From NCBI RefSeq assembly GCF_040049195.1, contig NZ_JBDZDL010000001.1: DNA of 64,000 bases. The stretch is one strand, 5' to 3'. Positions 1 through 8,109 of the stretch are shown piece after piece. Positions within the stretch are counted from its first letter, which is position 1, and each line of letters begins with the position of its first letter. A program made the translations under genes and the position numbers. Source of the DNA: NCEH01 sp040049195. Lineage in GTDB: Bacteria > Pseudomonadota > Alphaproteobacteria > Rhizobiales > Xanthobacteraceae. The notes beneath the pieces are model-generated. The model did no database searches and was not told the DNA's origin. It was given only the letters and a program-made list of their open reading frames with translations.

Positions 1-57
1 GCCAGGCCTGCAAAGGACATTCAGACATAAAACAATGCCATGCTTACGAGCCAAAAC

Positions 58-85
58 AAAAAGCCGCCCTCACGGGCGGCTTTTT
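58..85 (+). terminator. Intrinsic terminator of a gene to the left of the window
   Basis: A 12-bp perfect stem (AAAAAGCCGCCC / GGGCGGCTTTTT) encloses a TCAC loop and ends in a T run. This is a textbook Rho-independent terminator. On the + strand it would end transcription entering from the left, before the mbfA promoter. Its A/T-flanked symmetry means it could also work in the other direction. Confidence 0.85.
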
Positions 86-156
86 GCGTTCAAAAAAGAT
101 AAATGGCCAACGTGTCGCAAGACAAATCCTGGCAAAATTCCGCGGATTGCTGTATA

Positions 157-173
157 TTTAGATTAATTCTAAA
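157..173. promoter_or_regulatory. ICE motif (Irr-binding iron control element) upstream of mbfA
   Basis: TTTAGATTAATTCTAAA is a perfect 6-bp inverted repeat (TTTAGA/TCTAAA) with a 5-bp spacer, ending 13 bp before the mbfA start codon. It matches the form of the iron control element bound by Irr in rhizobia and Bradyrhizobium. A TATATT at 153-158 overlaps its left edge and could be a -10 element, so a bound regulator would block RNA polymerase. Irr repression of mbfA under low iron is known in relatives. That this site does the same here is inferred. Confidence 0.88.
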
Positions 174-186
174 GTGAGCATTCCGC

Positions 187-1164
187 ATGATCCCCGGCCT
201 TTCCAGCCGCCGCAATTTTTCCGATCTCTCGGAACGTGAGATCCTCGCCCTCGCCATTTCTCAGGAAGAAGACGACGCGCGGATCTATGCCGATTATGCC
301 GAGCTGATCCGCCATGAATATCCCGCCTCCGCACATGTCTTCGAAGGCATGGTACAAGAAGAGACCCAGCATCGGCGCAGGTTGATCGAAGAATTCGAAC
401 GCCGCTTCGGTAGGCACATTCCGCTCATTCGCCGCGAGCATGTGGCGGGATTTTACGCGCGGCGCCCCGTCTGGCTGGTCAAGAATCTCGGTATCGACCG
501 TATCCGGGCCGAGATCGGCAAGATGGAAGAGGATTCCGCCCGCTTCTATCTCGAGGCCGCCAAACGCGCGAGCGACACCGGCACGCGCCGGCTCTTGGGC
601 GACCTCGCCACACAGGAGCAGAATCACCAAGCCATCGCGGAGGAATTGGAAGCTGCAAACCGCCCGGAAGATGTGAAGGCCGAAGAGGAAGGGCGCGCGC
701 GCCGCCAGTTCGTGCTCACTTGGGTGCAGCCGGGCTTGGCCGGCCTGATGGACGGTTCAGTATCCACGCTCGCGCCCATCTTCGCCACCGCGTTCGCAAC
801 GCAGAATTCGCAGACCACCTTGCTGGTCGGCCTCGCGGCGGCGGTCGGTGCAGGCATCTCCATGGGCTTCACCGAAGCCGCGCATGATGATGGTGTCATC
901 TCGGGGCGCGGATCACCCGTTAAGCGCGGCTTTGCGTCGGGCGTGATGACGGCTGTCGGCGGCCTCGGCCATGCCTTGCCTTACCTCATCCCTGATTTCT
1001 GGACGGCGACCGTCCTCGCGGTCGCTGTCGTGTTCGTGGAATTGTGGGCCATCGCCTGGATTCAGAACCGCTATATGGAGACCCCGTTCGTACGGGCGGT
1101 GTTCCAGGTGGTGCTTGGCGGCGCGCTGGTGCTCGCCGCGGGCATTCTTATCGGGAGCGGCTGA
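187..1164 (+). CDS. mbfA: MbfA-type rubrerythrin/VIT1 fusion, membrane-bound ferritin iron exporter
   Basis: This 325-residue protein has a ferritin-like (erythrin) N-terminal half and a VIT1/CCC1-like membrane half. The N-terminal half (about residues 10-160) carries two di-iron-type helices pairs, seen as QEEDDARIYADY with QEETQHRR, and EEDSARFYLEA with TQEQNHQA. The C-terminal half (about 180-325) has around five hydrophobic segments starting at QPGLAGLMDGSVSTLAP, the usual VIT1 opening. In Agrobacterium and Bradyrhizobium, MbfA exports iron and protects against iron and peroxide stress. The ICE motif just upstream supports the assignment and predicts repression by Irr when iron is scarce. 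It is monocistronic and faces the convergent thiolase gene 36 bp away. The ATG at 187 has only a weak GAG-type ribosome site. Confidence 0.93.
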   Translation: MIPGLSSRRNFSDLSEREILALAISQEEDDARIYADYAELIRHEYPASAHVFEGMVQEETQHRRRLIEEFERRFGRHIPLIRREHVAGFYARRPVWLVKNLGIDRIRAEIGKMEEDSARFYLEAAKRASDTGTRRLLGDLATQEQNHQAIAEELEAANRPEDVKAEEEGRARRQFVLTWVQPGLAGLMDGSVSTLAPIFATAFATQNSQTTLLVGLAAAVGAGISMGFTEAAHDDGVISGRGSPVKRGFASGVMTAVGGLGHALPYLIPDFWTATVLAVAVVFVELWAIAWIQNRYMETPFVRAVFQVVLGGALVLAAGILIGSG

Positions 1165-1200
1165 GGGTTTTCTCTCCGCCGCTCGTGCCGCAAAGGGCGA

Positions 1201-2394
1201 TCACTGCATCCGCTCGACAGCGATCGCCGTTGCCTCGCCGCCGCCGATGCACAAGGCGGCGACGCCCTTCTTCATGCCGCGCCGCTCCAGCGCGTGGAGC
1301 AAAGTGACGATGAGGCGTGCGCCCGTGGCACCGATGGGATGCCCGAGGGCGCAAGCCCCGCCGTTCACGTTGAGCTTTTCGCGCGGAATGGAGAGATCGC
1401 GCTGCGCGGCCATCGCGACAGCGGCGAAGGCTTCGTTGATCTCGAACAGGTCCACGTCATCGACGGCCCAGCCCGTCTTCGTGAGCAATTTGCGAATGGC
1501 GGGGATTGGCGCCGTGGTGAACCAGGCCGGATCCTGCGAGTGTGTGGCGTGGGCCTTGATCTCCGCCAGGATTGGCAGGCCCTCGCGCTCGGCGATCGAG
1601 CGCCGGGTGAGGACCAAAGCTGCCGCCCCGTCGGCATTGGCCGAAGAACTCGCGGCGGTAATGGTGCCGTCCGGCCGGAAGGCCGGCTTGAGGCCGGAAA
1701 TCTTGTCGGGCGAAACCTTCAGCGGGTTCTCGTCATCGGAGACCAGCAGGTCGCCCGCTTTGCCCTTGAGCAGATAGGGGGCGATCTCCGCCTTGAAGTC
1801 GCCATCGGCAATGGCGCGCCGGGCCCGGGTCAAGGTCTCCACCGCATAGGCATCCTGGTCGTCGCGGGTGAATTGGTAGGCCTGCGCGGTGGCCTCGCCG
1901 AAATCGCCCATGGGCCGGCCGCCTTCATAGGCGTCTTCCAGCCCGTCGAGCAGCATGTGATCGAGCACCTGGGCATGGCCGGCGCGATAGCCGGCGCGCG
2001 CCTTCGGGAGCAGATAAGGGGCGTTCGACATGGATTCCATGCCGCCCGAGACCACAATCTCCGCCGAGCCGACGGCGATCAGATCATGCGCCAGCATGGT
2101 CGCCTTCATGCCCGAGCCGCACACCTTGTTGACGGTGGTGGCGCCGGTCGAATCCGGCAAACCGCCGCCGCGCGCCGCCTGGCGGGCCGGCGCCTGGCCC
2201 TGACCCGCCGGCAGCACGCAGCCCATCAGCACCTCGTCGATGCGGTCGGCTGAAAGGCCGGACCTTTCCAGGGCGGCGTGGATGACATGCGCGCCGAGCT
2301 GCGGCGCTTGAGCGGGCGAGAGCGCGCCAAGGAATCGGCCGAGCGGCGTGCGGACGGCGGAAACGATGACGATGGGATCAGAAAGGGCGGGCAT
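1201..2394 (-). CDS. Thiolase (acetyl-CoA C-acetyltransferase family)
   Basis: A 397-residue thiolase of normal length. The nucleophilic cysteine is C92 in VNKVCGSGMKA, the catalytic histidine is H352 in GHPIGATGAR, and the second cysteine is C382 in CIGGGEA, so the active site is complete. The enzyme condenses or cleaves acyl-CoA, most likely two acetyl-CoA to acetoacetyl-CoA. It starts 28 bp after the MFS transporter stop on the same strand, with a good GGAGGC ribosome site, so the two are probably one operon opposite a TetR regulator. That context fits a short-chain acyl or acetoacetate-type substrate rather than the main PHB pathway, since no reductase or polymerase is beside it. The exact chain-length preference cannot be read from the sequence. 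Confidence 0.9.
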   Translation of the reverse strand: MPALSDPIVIVSAVRTPLGRFLGALSPAQAPQLGAHVIHAALERSGLSADRIDEVLMGCVLPAGQGQAPARQAARGGGLPDSTGATTVNKVCGSGMKATMLAHDLIAVGSAEIVVSGGMESMSNAPYLLPKARAGYRAGHAQVLDHMLLDGLEDAYEGGRPMGDFGEATAQAYQFTRDDQDAYAVETLTRARRAIADGDFKAEIAPYLLKGKAGDLLVSDDENPLKVSPDKISGLKPAFRPDGTITAASSSANADGAAALVLTRRSIAEREGLPILAEIKAHATHSQDPAWFTTAPIPAIRKLLTKTGWAVDDVDLFEINEAFAAVAMAAQRDLSIPREKLNVNGGACALGHPIGATGARLIVTLLHALERRGMKKGVAALCIGGGEATAIAVERMQ

Positions 2395-2422
2395 GATGTT
2401 GCCTCCGTGGCGTAACGAGGTC

Positions 2423-3718
2423 CTATTCGGCGGGAACCGGGGCGGGGACGGCGTCCGCGCTCCGGCGATTGAGCGTGACGAGCAGCGCGGCTGCGATCAG
2501 GCACAGGGCCCCCGCGATGAAGAAGGCCGGCAGATAGCTGGAGAGCACGGTGCGCGAGAGGCCGGCGCCGAACGCTGCGGTCGCAGCCCCGATCTGGTGG
2601 CCGGCAAAGATCCAGCCGAACACAAGGTTCGCCTTGTCCCGTCCGAAGCGCTCGACGGTGAGCTTCACCGTCGGCGGCACGGTCGCCACCCAGTCGAGCC
2701 CGTAGAACACGGCGAAGATCGAGAGGCCGTAGAAAGTGAAATCGGAGAACGGCAGATACAGCAGGGAAAGGCCCCGCAGGCCGTAATACCAGGCCAGCAG
2801 CCAGCGGTTGTCATAGCGGTCCGACAGCCAGCCCGATCCCACCGTGCCGATGAAATCGAATACGCCGATCACTGCGAGGATTCCGGCGGCGCTCACCTCC
2901 GGCACGCCGAAATCCGCGCACAAGGGAATGAGGTGGGTCTGGATCAGGCCGTTGGTGCTGGCTCCGCAAATGAAGAAGGTGGCGAACAAGACCCAGAACA
3001 CACGGGTCTTCGCGGCAGAGCGCAGGGCATCCAGCGCCGCCCAGGCCACCGATTGGGGCGGGGTCACGAGGGTCAGCGCGGGGCCCTTGTCGCCATAAGC
3101 CACGAGGCCGAGGTCGGAGGGGCGGTCGCGCATCAAGGCGAGGGCCACGAGTCCCACGATCGCCAGCATGATGCACAATAGCGCCAGCGCGACCCGCCAG
3201 CCGTAATGTTCGGAGAGCATGGCGAGGGCGGGCATGAACACCAATTGCCCGGTGGCGGAGCTTGCCGTCAGCAGGCCGATGACCAGGCCGCGCCGATGGG
3301 CGAACCAGCGGGTTGCGACTGTGGCGCCCAGAACCAGGGCGGTCAGTCCGGTGCCGACACCCACCACCACGCCCCAGAGCAGAATCAATTGCCACACCTG
3401 CGTCATGGCCAGCGAAAGCAGAAGTCCGCCGCCGACAAGGCCCAGCGAACACAGGATGATACGGCGCAAGCCGAAGCGATTGAGCAGCGCCGCCGCGAAC
3501 GGGCCCATGAGGCCGAACAGCAGCAGGCGCACCGCCATGGCGGCGGAAATCTCGGATGTGGACCAGCCGAACTCACGCTGAAGTGGCAGGAGCAACACGC
3601 CGGGAGCGCCCACGGCGCCAGCGGCGCTCAGCATGGTGAGGAAGGTGACGCCGGCGACCACCCAGCCGTAATGAATGCCGCGGGCCGCAAGGAAAGCCGC
3701 GAGACGATTTGACAACAT
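2423..3718 (-). CDS. MFS transporter
   Basis: A 431-residue, twelve-helix major facilitator protein. It opens with a cytoplasmic stretch and HYGWVVAGVTFLTML, typical of the oxalate/formate-antiporter-like and monocarboxylate-like MFS branch. The conserved loop 8-9 motif is visible as GSGWLSDRYDNRWLL. A central cytoplasmic loop (about residues 195-225) separates the two six-helix halves. GGAGCCC precedes the ATG at a usable distance. It is first in a probable two-gene operon with the thiolase and is transcribed away from a TetR regulator gene, with an inverted repeat between them. This suggests import of a small carboxylate that is turned into acyl-CoA, or efflux of an inducer. The substrate is unknown. 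Confidence 0.85.
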   Translation of the reverse strand: MLSNRLAAFLAARGIHYGWVVAGVTFLTMLSAAGAVGAPGVLLLPLQREFGWSTSEISAAMAVRLLLFGLMGPFAAALLNRFGLRRIILCSLGLVGGGLLLSLAMTQVWQLILLWGVVVGVGTGLTALVLGATVATRWFAHRRGLVIGLLTASSATGQLVFMPALAMLSEHYGWRVALALLCIMLAIVGLVALALMRDRPSDLGLVAYGDKGPALTLVTPPQSVAWAALDALRSAAKTRVFWVLFATFFICGASTNGLIQTHLIPLCADFGVPEVSAAGILAVIGVFDFIGTVGSGWLSDRYDNRWLLAWYYGLRGLSLLYLPFSDFTFYGLSIFAVFYGLDWVATVPPTVKLTVERFGRDKANLVFGWIFAGHQIGAATAAFGAGLSRTVLSSYLPAFFIAGALCLIAAALLVTLNRRSADAVPAPVPAE

Positions 3719-3760
3719 CAGAAGGGCTCCGCGACGCCGACGGCCGGCCGGAATGGATTA

Positions 3761-3803
3761 ATGATGACGAGCATCATCTTTGAAGATACAGTATGGTCAT
3801 CAT
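3761..3803. promoter_or_regulatory. Divergent promoter region with inverted repeat (probable TetR operator)
   Basis: The arms ATGATGAC (3761-3768) and GTCATCAT (3796-3803) form a perfect 8-bp inverted repeat in an AT-rich patch between divergent MFS and TetR genes. On the minus strand TTGACT (3815-3810) is a good -35 for the MFS operon. On the plus strand TTGAAG (3780-3785) with CATAAT (3801-3806) could serve the regulator. Overlap of the repeat with both promoters is the usual layout for an autoregulating TetR repressor. Function is inferred. Confidence 0.55.
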
Positions 3804-3881
3804 AATTAAAGTCAAGCCAGGTGCTCCTCGAGCCGCGCATTCCTGCCGCCCGAGGCATGCAAACCAGGGGAGGGTTTTCGC

Positions 3882-4481
3882 GTGAAGGTTTCCAAGGAAA
3901 AGGCGGCCGAACATCGCGCCGCGATCATCCGCGCCGCCTCACGTCTGTTCCGCGAACGTGGCTTCGAGGTGGGCGTCGCCGAAATCACCCGCGCCGCAGG
4001 GCTCACCCATGGCGGCTTCTACGGCCATTTCGCCTCAAAGGATGCGCTGGCGGTGGAGGCGTTCGATGCCGCCTTCGCGCGCAGCGTGAAGCGGATCGCG
4101 GTGCGCGCCGCCCCCGATGGCGGCGGCTTGCCGCGCTATCTGGACTCTTACCTCTCGGCAGCGCATCGCGACGCCCCGCAGGAGGGCTGCCCCATGGCGG
4201 CCGTGGCGACCCAGGTCGGCCACCAGGATACCCAGGTGCAGCAAGGCTTTGCCTCGGGCATCGGGGCCTATATCGCCGCCTTCGAGAGCCTGTTGCCGGA
4301 GGACGACGGAGGGAAAGGTTCGAGCCGCCGGGCGCGGGCCATCCTCATGGTTTCCGCTTTGGTGGGCGGCATGGCGCTCTCCCGCGCGGTTGCGCAAAGC
4401 GATGCGGCACTCTCCGAAGAGATATTGGAAGACGTGCACGCGCAACTGCTTGCCCTAGCAGCGCCGCAGATCTCCGCCTGA
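3882..4481 (+). CDS. TetR/AcrR family transcriptional regulator
   Basis: A 199-residue one-domain repressor. The helix-turn-helix lies at about residues 10-58 (AAIIRAASRLFRERGFEVG, then EITRAAGLTHGGFYGHFASK), with the family's usual GFYGHFASKDAL recognition-helix ending. The rest is a helical ligand-binding domain of normal size. The segment SAAHRDAPQEGCPMAAVA, with a single cysteine, resembles the TetR group found next to transporters and oxidoreductases. It is divergent from the MFS-thiolase operon and very likely represses it, releasing when a small ligand binds. The ligand is unknown. The gene converges on the DAACS symporter gene downstream. Confidence 0.9.
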   Translation: MKVSKEKAAEHRAAIIRAASRLFRERGFEVGVAEITRAAGLTHGGFYGHFASKDALAVEAFDAAFARSVKRIAVRAAPDGGGLPRYLDSYLSAAHRDAPQEGCPMAAVATQVGHQDTQVQQGFASGIGAYIAAFESLLPEDDGGKGSSRRARAILMVSALVGGMALSRAVAQSDAALSEEILEDVHAQLLALAAPQISA

Positions 4482-4488
4482 ACGCCGC

Positions 4489-4514
4489 GCCGGCGGGCCT
4501 GGACCGCCGCCGGC
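4489..4514. terminator. Hairpin between convergent TetR and symporter genes
   Basis: GCCGGCGG (4489-4496) and CCGCCGGC (4507-4514) form an 8-bp GC-only stem with a 10-nt loop exactly in the 34-bp gap between two convergent genes. There is no T run, so termination would rely on the stem alone. I read it as a possible bidirectional terminator. Confidence 0.4.
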
Positions 4515-4515
4515 T

Positions 4516-5784
4516 TCAGGCCGCTGCCGCTAGTTCCTCGTCCTCGTCGGTGGTGCCGGCGTCCACATTCTCGCCTTCCCATTTGGCGACGACGGTGGTG
4601 GCGATGCCGTTGCCGAGCACGTTGGTCGCCGATCGCCCCATGTCGAGAAACTGGTCCACGCCGAGCACCAGCAGCAGGCCGGCCGCGGGCAGGTGGAACA
4701 TCTCCAGCGTCGCCGCCACCACCACCAGCGAGCCGCGCGGCACGGCGGCCATGCCCTTGGAGGTGATCATCAGCGTCAGCAGCATGACGATCTGCTGGGT
4801 GGTGGAAATTTCCATGCCATAGGCCTGGGCGATGAACATGACCGCGAAGGTCGAATACATCATCGACCCGTCGAGATTGAACGAATAGCCGAGCGGCAGC
4901 ACGAAGCTGACGATCTTCTCGCTCACCGGCACCTTCTCCAGCTGGCGCATCATGCTGGGATAGGCGGCTTCGCTCGATGCGGTGGTGAAGGCCACCACGA
5001 ATGGCGCGCGCACCAGGCTGACCACGCGCAGCGCGGTCTTGCCGAGGATCGCATAGCCCACCGCCACCATCACCAGCCACAGGATGAACAGGCTGAAATA
5101 GAACGAGGCCATGTATCGGCCGTAGCTCAACAAAATGCCCGGCCCATGCTCGGTGACAGTCGCGGCCATGGCGGCGAACACCGCGATGGGGGCCAGCGAC
5201 ATCACATAGCCGGTGATTTTCAGCACCACATGGGAGGCTTCCTCGATCAGGCCCACGAGCACCTTCGCCTTGTGCCCGGCTGAAGCGGCAGCGAGCCCGA
5301 ACAGGATCGCGAACACGACGATCTGCAGCACTTCATTGTTGGCGAGCGCGCCGACCGCGCTGTCCGGCACCGCGTGCTTGATGAAATCGCGCAGCGAGAA
5401 GTTAGCCTCCTGCACGCCGGTCGCCGTGTTCACGGCCGGCAGCGGAATGTTCAGCGCGTGTCCCGGCTGCAGCAGATTGACCATGATGAGGCCGATGAAC
5501 AGCGACACCAAGGAGGCGGTGATGAACCAGATCATCGCCTTGCCGCCGACCCGGCCGATGGTCTTCATGTCGCCCATGTGCGCGACGCCGGCCACCAGCG
5601 AGGTGAACACCAGGGGGCCGATGATCATCTTGATCAGCCGCAGAAAGATTTCGGTGATGAGGGAGATGTGATCGGCGATCTGGCGCGCCGTGTCGGGGTC
5701 GGGCCAGAGCATGTGATTGGTGTAGCCAACGACGATGCCCAGCACCATCGCGATGCCGATATAGACCGTGAGTTTGTGCTTCAC
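4516..5784 (-). CDS. Dicarboxylate/amino acid:cation symporter (DAACS family)
   Basis: A 422-residue secondary transporter of the DctA/GltP fold. The re-entrant hairpin 1 serine motif appears as FTTASSEAAYP, the unwound TM7 motif as GYSFNLDGSMMY (NMDGT-like), and hairpin 2 and TM8 follow with LGVDQFLDMGRSATNVLGN. It imports a C4-dicarboxylate or acidic amino acid with H+ or Na+. I chose the GTG at 5784 because a G-rich ribosome site (GGGGGG) lies 3-9 bp upstream and the protein then starts VKHKLTVYIGIAM, like other family members. The longer reading frame adds about 50 low-quality residues. The acidic tail TDEDEE ends the protein. It is divergent from tamA and probably monocistronic. Confidence 0.9.
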   Translation of the reverse strand: MKHKLTVYIGIAMVLGIVVGYTNHMLWPDPDTARQIADHISLITEIFLRLIKMIIGPLVFTSLVAGVAHMGDMKTIGRVGGKAMIWFITASLVSLFIGLIMVNLLQPGHALNIPLPAVNTATGVQEANFSLRDFIKHAVPDSAVGALANNEVLQIVVFAILFGLAAASAGHKAKVLVGLIEEASHVVLKITGYVMSLAPIAVFAAMAATVTEHGPGILLSYGRYMASFYFSLFILWLVMVAVGYAILGKTALRVVSLVRAPFVVAFTTASSEAAYPSMMRQLEKVPVSEKIVSFVLPLGYSFNLDGSMMYSTFAVMFIAQAYGMEISTTQQIVMLLTLMITSKGMAAVPRGSLVVVAATLEMFHLPAAGLLLVLGVDQFLDMGRSATNVLGNGIATTVVAKWEGENVDAGTTDEDEELAAAA

Positions 5785-6078
5785 GTCGCCCCCCAATCCC
5801 GGCCGGCGTCCGCGCGCCAGCTGCCCCCCACAGGCCCGCCGAAAGTCGCATTCCCGTTGAATCCTGTCGAGCCGTTTGCGCGCCGAATGTACCTGCGCCC
5901 CGCATTGTCCCGGCGGGGGTGGCGAAAATGGCACGCGAGCAATTCCAGAGCTTTAGCTTCATCAAGCGTTAAGCGCGATCGTCCCTGCGGATGGACGCGC
6001 GCCGCCCGCCCCGGTACACTGCAGGGGAAAAGGGAGGCGAACGGGCGAGACATTTTGCGGGATGCTCCACGGCGGCCA

Positions 6079-8109
6079 ATGTCGCGAAACATTGCCCCTT
6101 GCGCGGCGGCGCTCCGCGGGTCTTGCCTTTCCAGCCTTCTGTTGCTGGGTTGCCTCGCCGCGCCCGCAGCGATGGCCCAGCCGGCCTCCTCTTCCCAGGC
6201 GTCGCCCGCCCAGCCCCCTCAAGCGGCCCAGCCCGCGCCGGCGGATGATGCCGCCACTTTCTTCGACCGCGCCATGGCCTGGTTCGATCCCGATCGCGCC
6301 AGGGACGCGGCGCCGGCCGTCGATGCGGTTCCCTATACCGTCACGTTCGACGTCACGGGCGATGCCGCCCTGCGGTCCAACGTGTCGGACGCATCCAATC
6401 TGGAATCCCTGAAGCGCAATGCCCCTTCCGGCGCCGCAGGCTTGGTGCGCCGAGCGCTGGCGGATCGGGACCGGATCATCGCCGCCCTTTATGCGGAGGG
6501 CTATTATGCCGGCACGGTGACCATCCTCGTGGCCGGTCGGCCGCCCGACGCGCCGGACGTGTTCGCCGCCGTGGATGCGGCGCGCGCCGCAGGCCCCGTG
6601 CCGGTGGTGGTGACGGTGGGCACGGGCCCGCGCTTCACCTTCGGCACCATATTGGTGCTGGATGCGGCAACGAGGCGCCCTCTCGCCGAAGCCCCGCCGC
6701 CGCGCCGCCTGCGCCTGATCGCGGGCGAGCCTGCGCGCTCCACCGCGGTGCTCGGCGCCGAGGGGACCATCGTCGCGAGCCTGCGCGACAGCGCCCATCC
6801 CTTCGCCAAGGTGGTGGGCAAGGATGTGGTGGCCGACCATGCCGGCCACACGCTGAACGTGACCTTCCTGGTCGCGCCGGGGCCGGTGGCAACCTTCGGG
6901 CCGTTCACCGTGTCCGGCACCAAGACGCTGAAGCCGGAATTCGTGTTGGAGCGCATCGAGATCCGCCCCGGCGAGCCGTTCTCCCCCGAGCGCCTCGCGG
7001 CGCTGCGCAAGCGGCTGCTGACCTTCGAGATCATCGGCGGCGTGCGCTTCAAGGAGGCGGATCGCCTCAACGCGCAAGGCCAATTGCCCATCGAGGTGGA
7101 GATCAGCGAGCGCGACCCGCGCTATGTCGGCTTCAGCGCGAAATATTCCAACACTGACGGCTCGGCGGCCAATGTCTTCTGGGGTCACCGCAATCTGTTC
7201 GGCGGCGGCGAGACGCTGCGGCTCGACGGGCAGGTGTCCTGGTTCGGCAAGGAGCCGGATTCCGTCCCCAATGCCGACCCCTTCGGCTATCGCTTCGCCG
7301 CCACCTTCATGAAGCCGGGCATCATCACGCCGAACGACGATCTGGTCGCCCAGGCGGCGATCCTGCGGGAAGTCACCAACGCCTATGTGCGGCAGGGCGA
7401 GACCTTCGTCGGTGGCATCCGCCATCGCTTCGACGATACGCTGAACGTGCAGGTGGGCGTGGACCTGGAACAGTCGCAGGTGGAGAACGCGATCAGCCTG
7501 CGCGACTACACCATCGTCGGCGTGCCCGTCGAAGCCAATTACGACACCACGGATTCGCTGCTTGACGCCTCGCGCGGCATCCGCGCCAGCGCGACCATTG
7601 AGCCGTTCGCCATGTTCGGCCAGTCCGGCGCCGGCCCGATGCTGATGAAGGGCTCGATCGCCGCTTATCACGCCCTGGACGAGGACAAGCGCTATATTCT
7701 TGCCGGCCGGGTGCAGGCCGGTTCGATCGTCGGCGCGGATTTCTACGACGCGCCGCCCCAGCGCTTGTTCTATGTGGGCGGCGGCGGCACGCTGCGCGGC
7801 TATGATTATCAGTCTGCGAGCCCGCGCGATGCCTTCGGCGACATCGTCGGCGGCCTCAGCTTCTTCGCCGCCTCGGTGGAGGCGCGTATCCGCGTCACCG
7901 ACACTATCGGTATCGTGCCATTCCTCGACATGGGCTCGGCCTTCGCCTCGGAGACGCCGAACCTGTCGGAACTGCAATATGGCTACGGCATCGGCCTTCG
8001 CTATTATACCGCCATCGGCCCGATCCGCCTCGATCTGGCCTTCCCCGTGAATCCGCAGGTGGCCGGCACCCATTACGGCCTCTACGTCAGCCTGGGGCAG
8101 TCTTTCTGA
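6079..8109 (+). CDS. tamA: TamA, outer-membrane BamA-like assembly barrel
   Basis: A 676-residue Omp85-family protein. A signal peptide (about 1-33, hydrophobic LSSLLLLGCLAAPAAMA) is followed by a proline/alanine/glutamine-rich linker. POTRA-type repeats come next, the last being clearest (TFGPFTVSGTKTLKPEFV to QLPIEVEISERDPRYVGF), and then a 16-strand-type barrel ending in the aromatic C-terminal signal GLYVSLGQSF. The barrel signature appears near RLFYVGGGGTLRGYDYQ. TamA works with inner-membrane-anchored TamB to move lipids or proteins to the outer membrane. Its stop codon overlaps the tamB start by one base (TGATG), so the two are translationally coupled. The start at 6079 gives a proper signal peptide, but no strong ribosome site is seen. 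A much longer upstream frame runs antisense to the symporter gene and is rejected. Confidence 0.93.
   Translation: MSRNIAPCAAALRGSCLSSLLLLGCLAAPAAMAQPASSSQASPAQPPQAAQPAPADDAATFFDRAMAWFDPDRARDAAPAVDAVPYTVTFDVTGDAALRSNVSDASNLESLKRNAPSGAAGLVRRALADRDRIIAALYAEGYYAGTVTILVAGRPPDAPDVFAAVDAARAAGPVPVVVTVGTGPRFTFGTILVLDAATRRPLAEAPPPRRLRLIAGEPARSTAVLGAEGTIVASLRDSAHPFAKVVGKDVVADHAGHTLNVTFLVAPGPVATFGPFTVSGTKTLKPEFVLERIEIRPGEPFSPERLAALRKRLLTFEIIGGVRFKEADRLNAQGQLPIEVEISERDPRYVGFSAKYSNTDGSAANVFWGHRNLFGGGETLRLDGQVSWFGKEPDSVPNADPFGYRFAATFMKPGIITPNDDLVAQAAILREVTNAYVRQGETFVGGIRHRFDDTLNVQVGVDLEQSQVENAISLRDYTIVGVPVEANYDTTDSLLDASRGIRASATIEPFAMFGQSGAGPMLMKGSIAAYHALDEDKRYILAGRVQAGSIVGADFYDAPPQRLFYVGGGGTLRGYDYQSASPRDAFGDIVGGLSFFAASVEARIRVTDTIGIVPFLDMGSAFASETPNLSELQYGYGIGLRYYTAIGPIRLDLAFPVNPQVAGTHYGLYVSLGQSF

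Noticed and set aside
5962..8073. Long antisense open frame (703 codons) across tamA
   Set aside because: It is histidine/arginine/glycine-rich, resembles no family, and lies exactly opposite a well-supported tamA. High GC leaves such long shadows on the opposite strand.
5374..8109. 911-codon reading of tamA
   Set aside because: The first 235 codons run antisense to the symporter gene and across its divergent promoter. The signal peptide begins at 6079.
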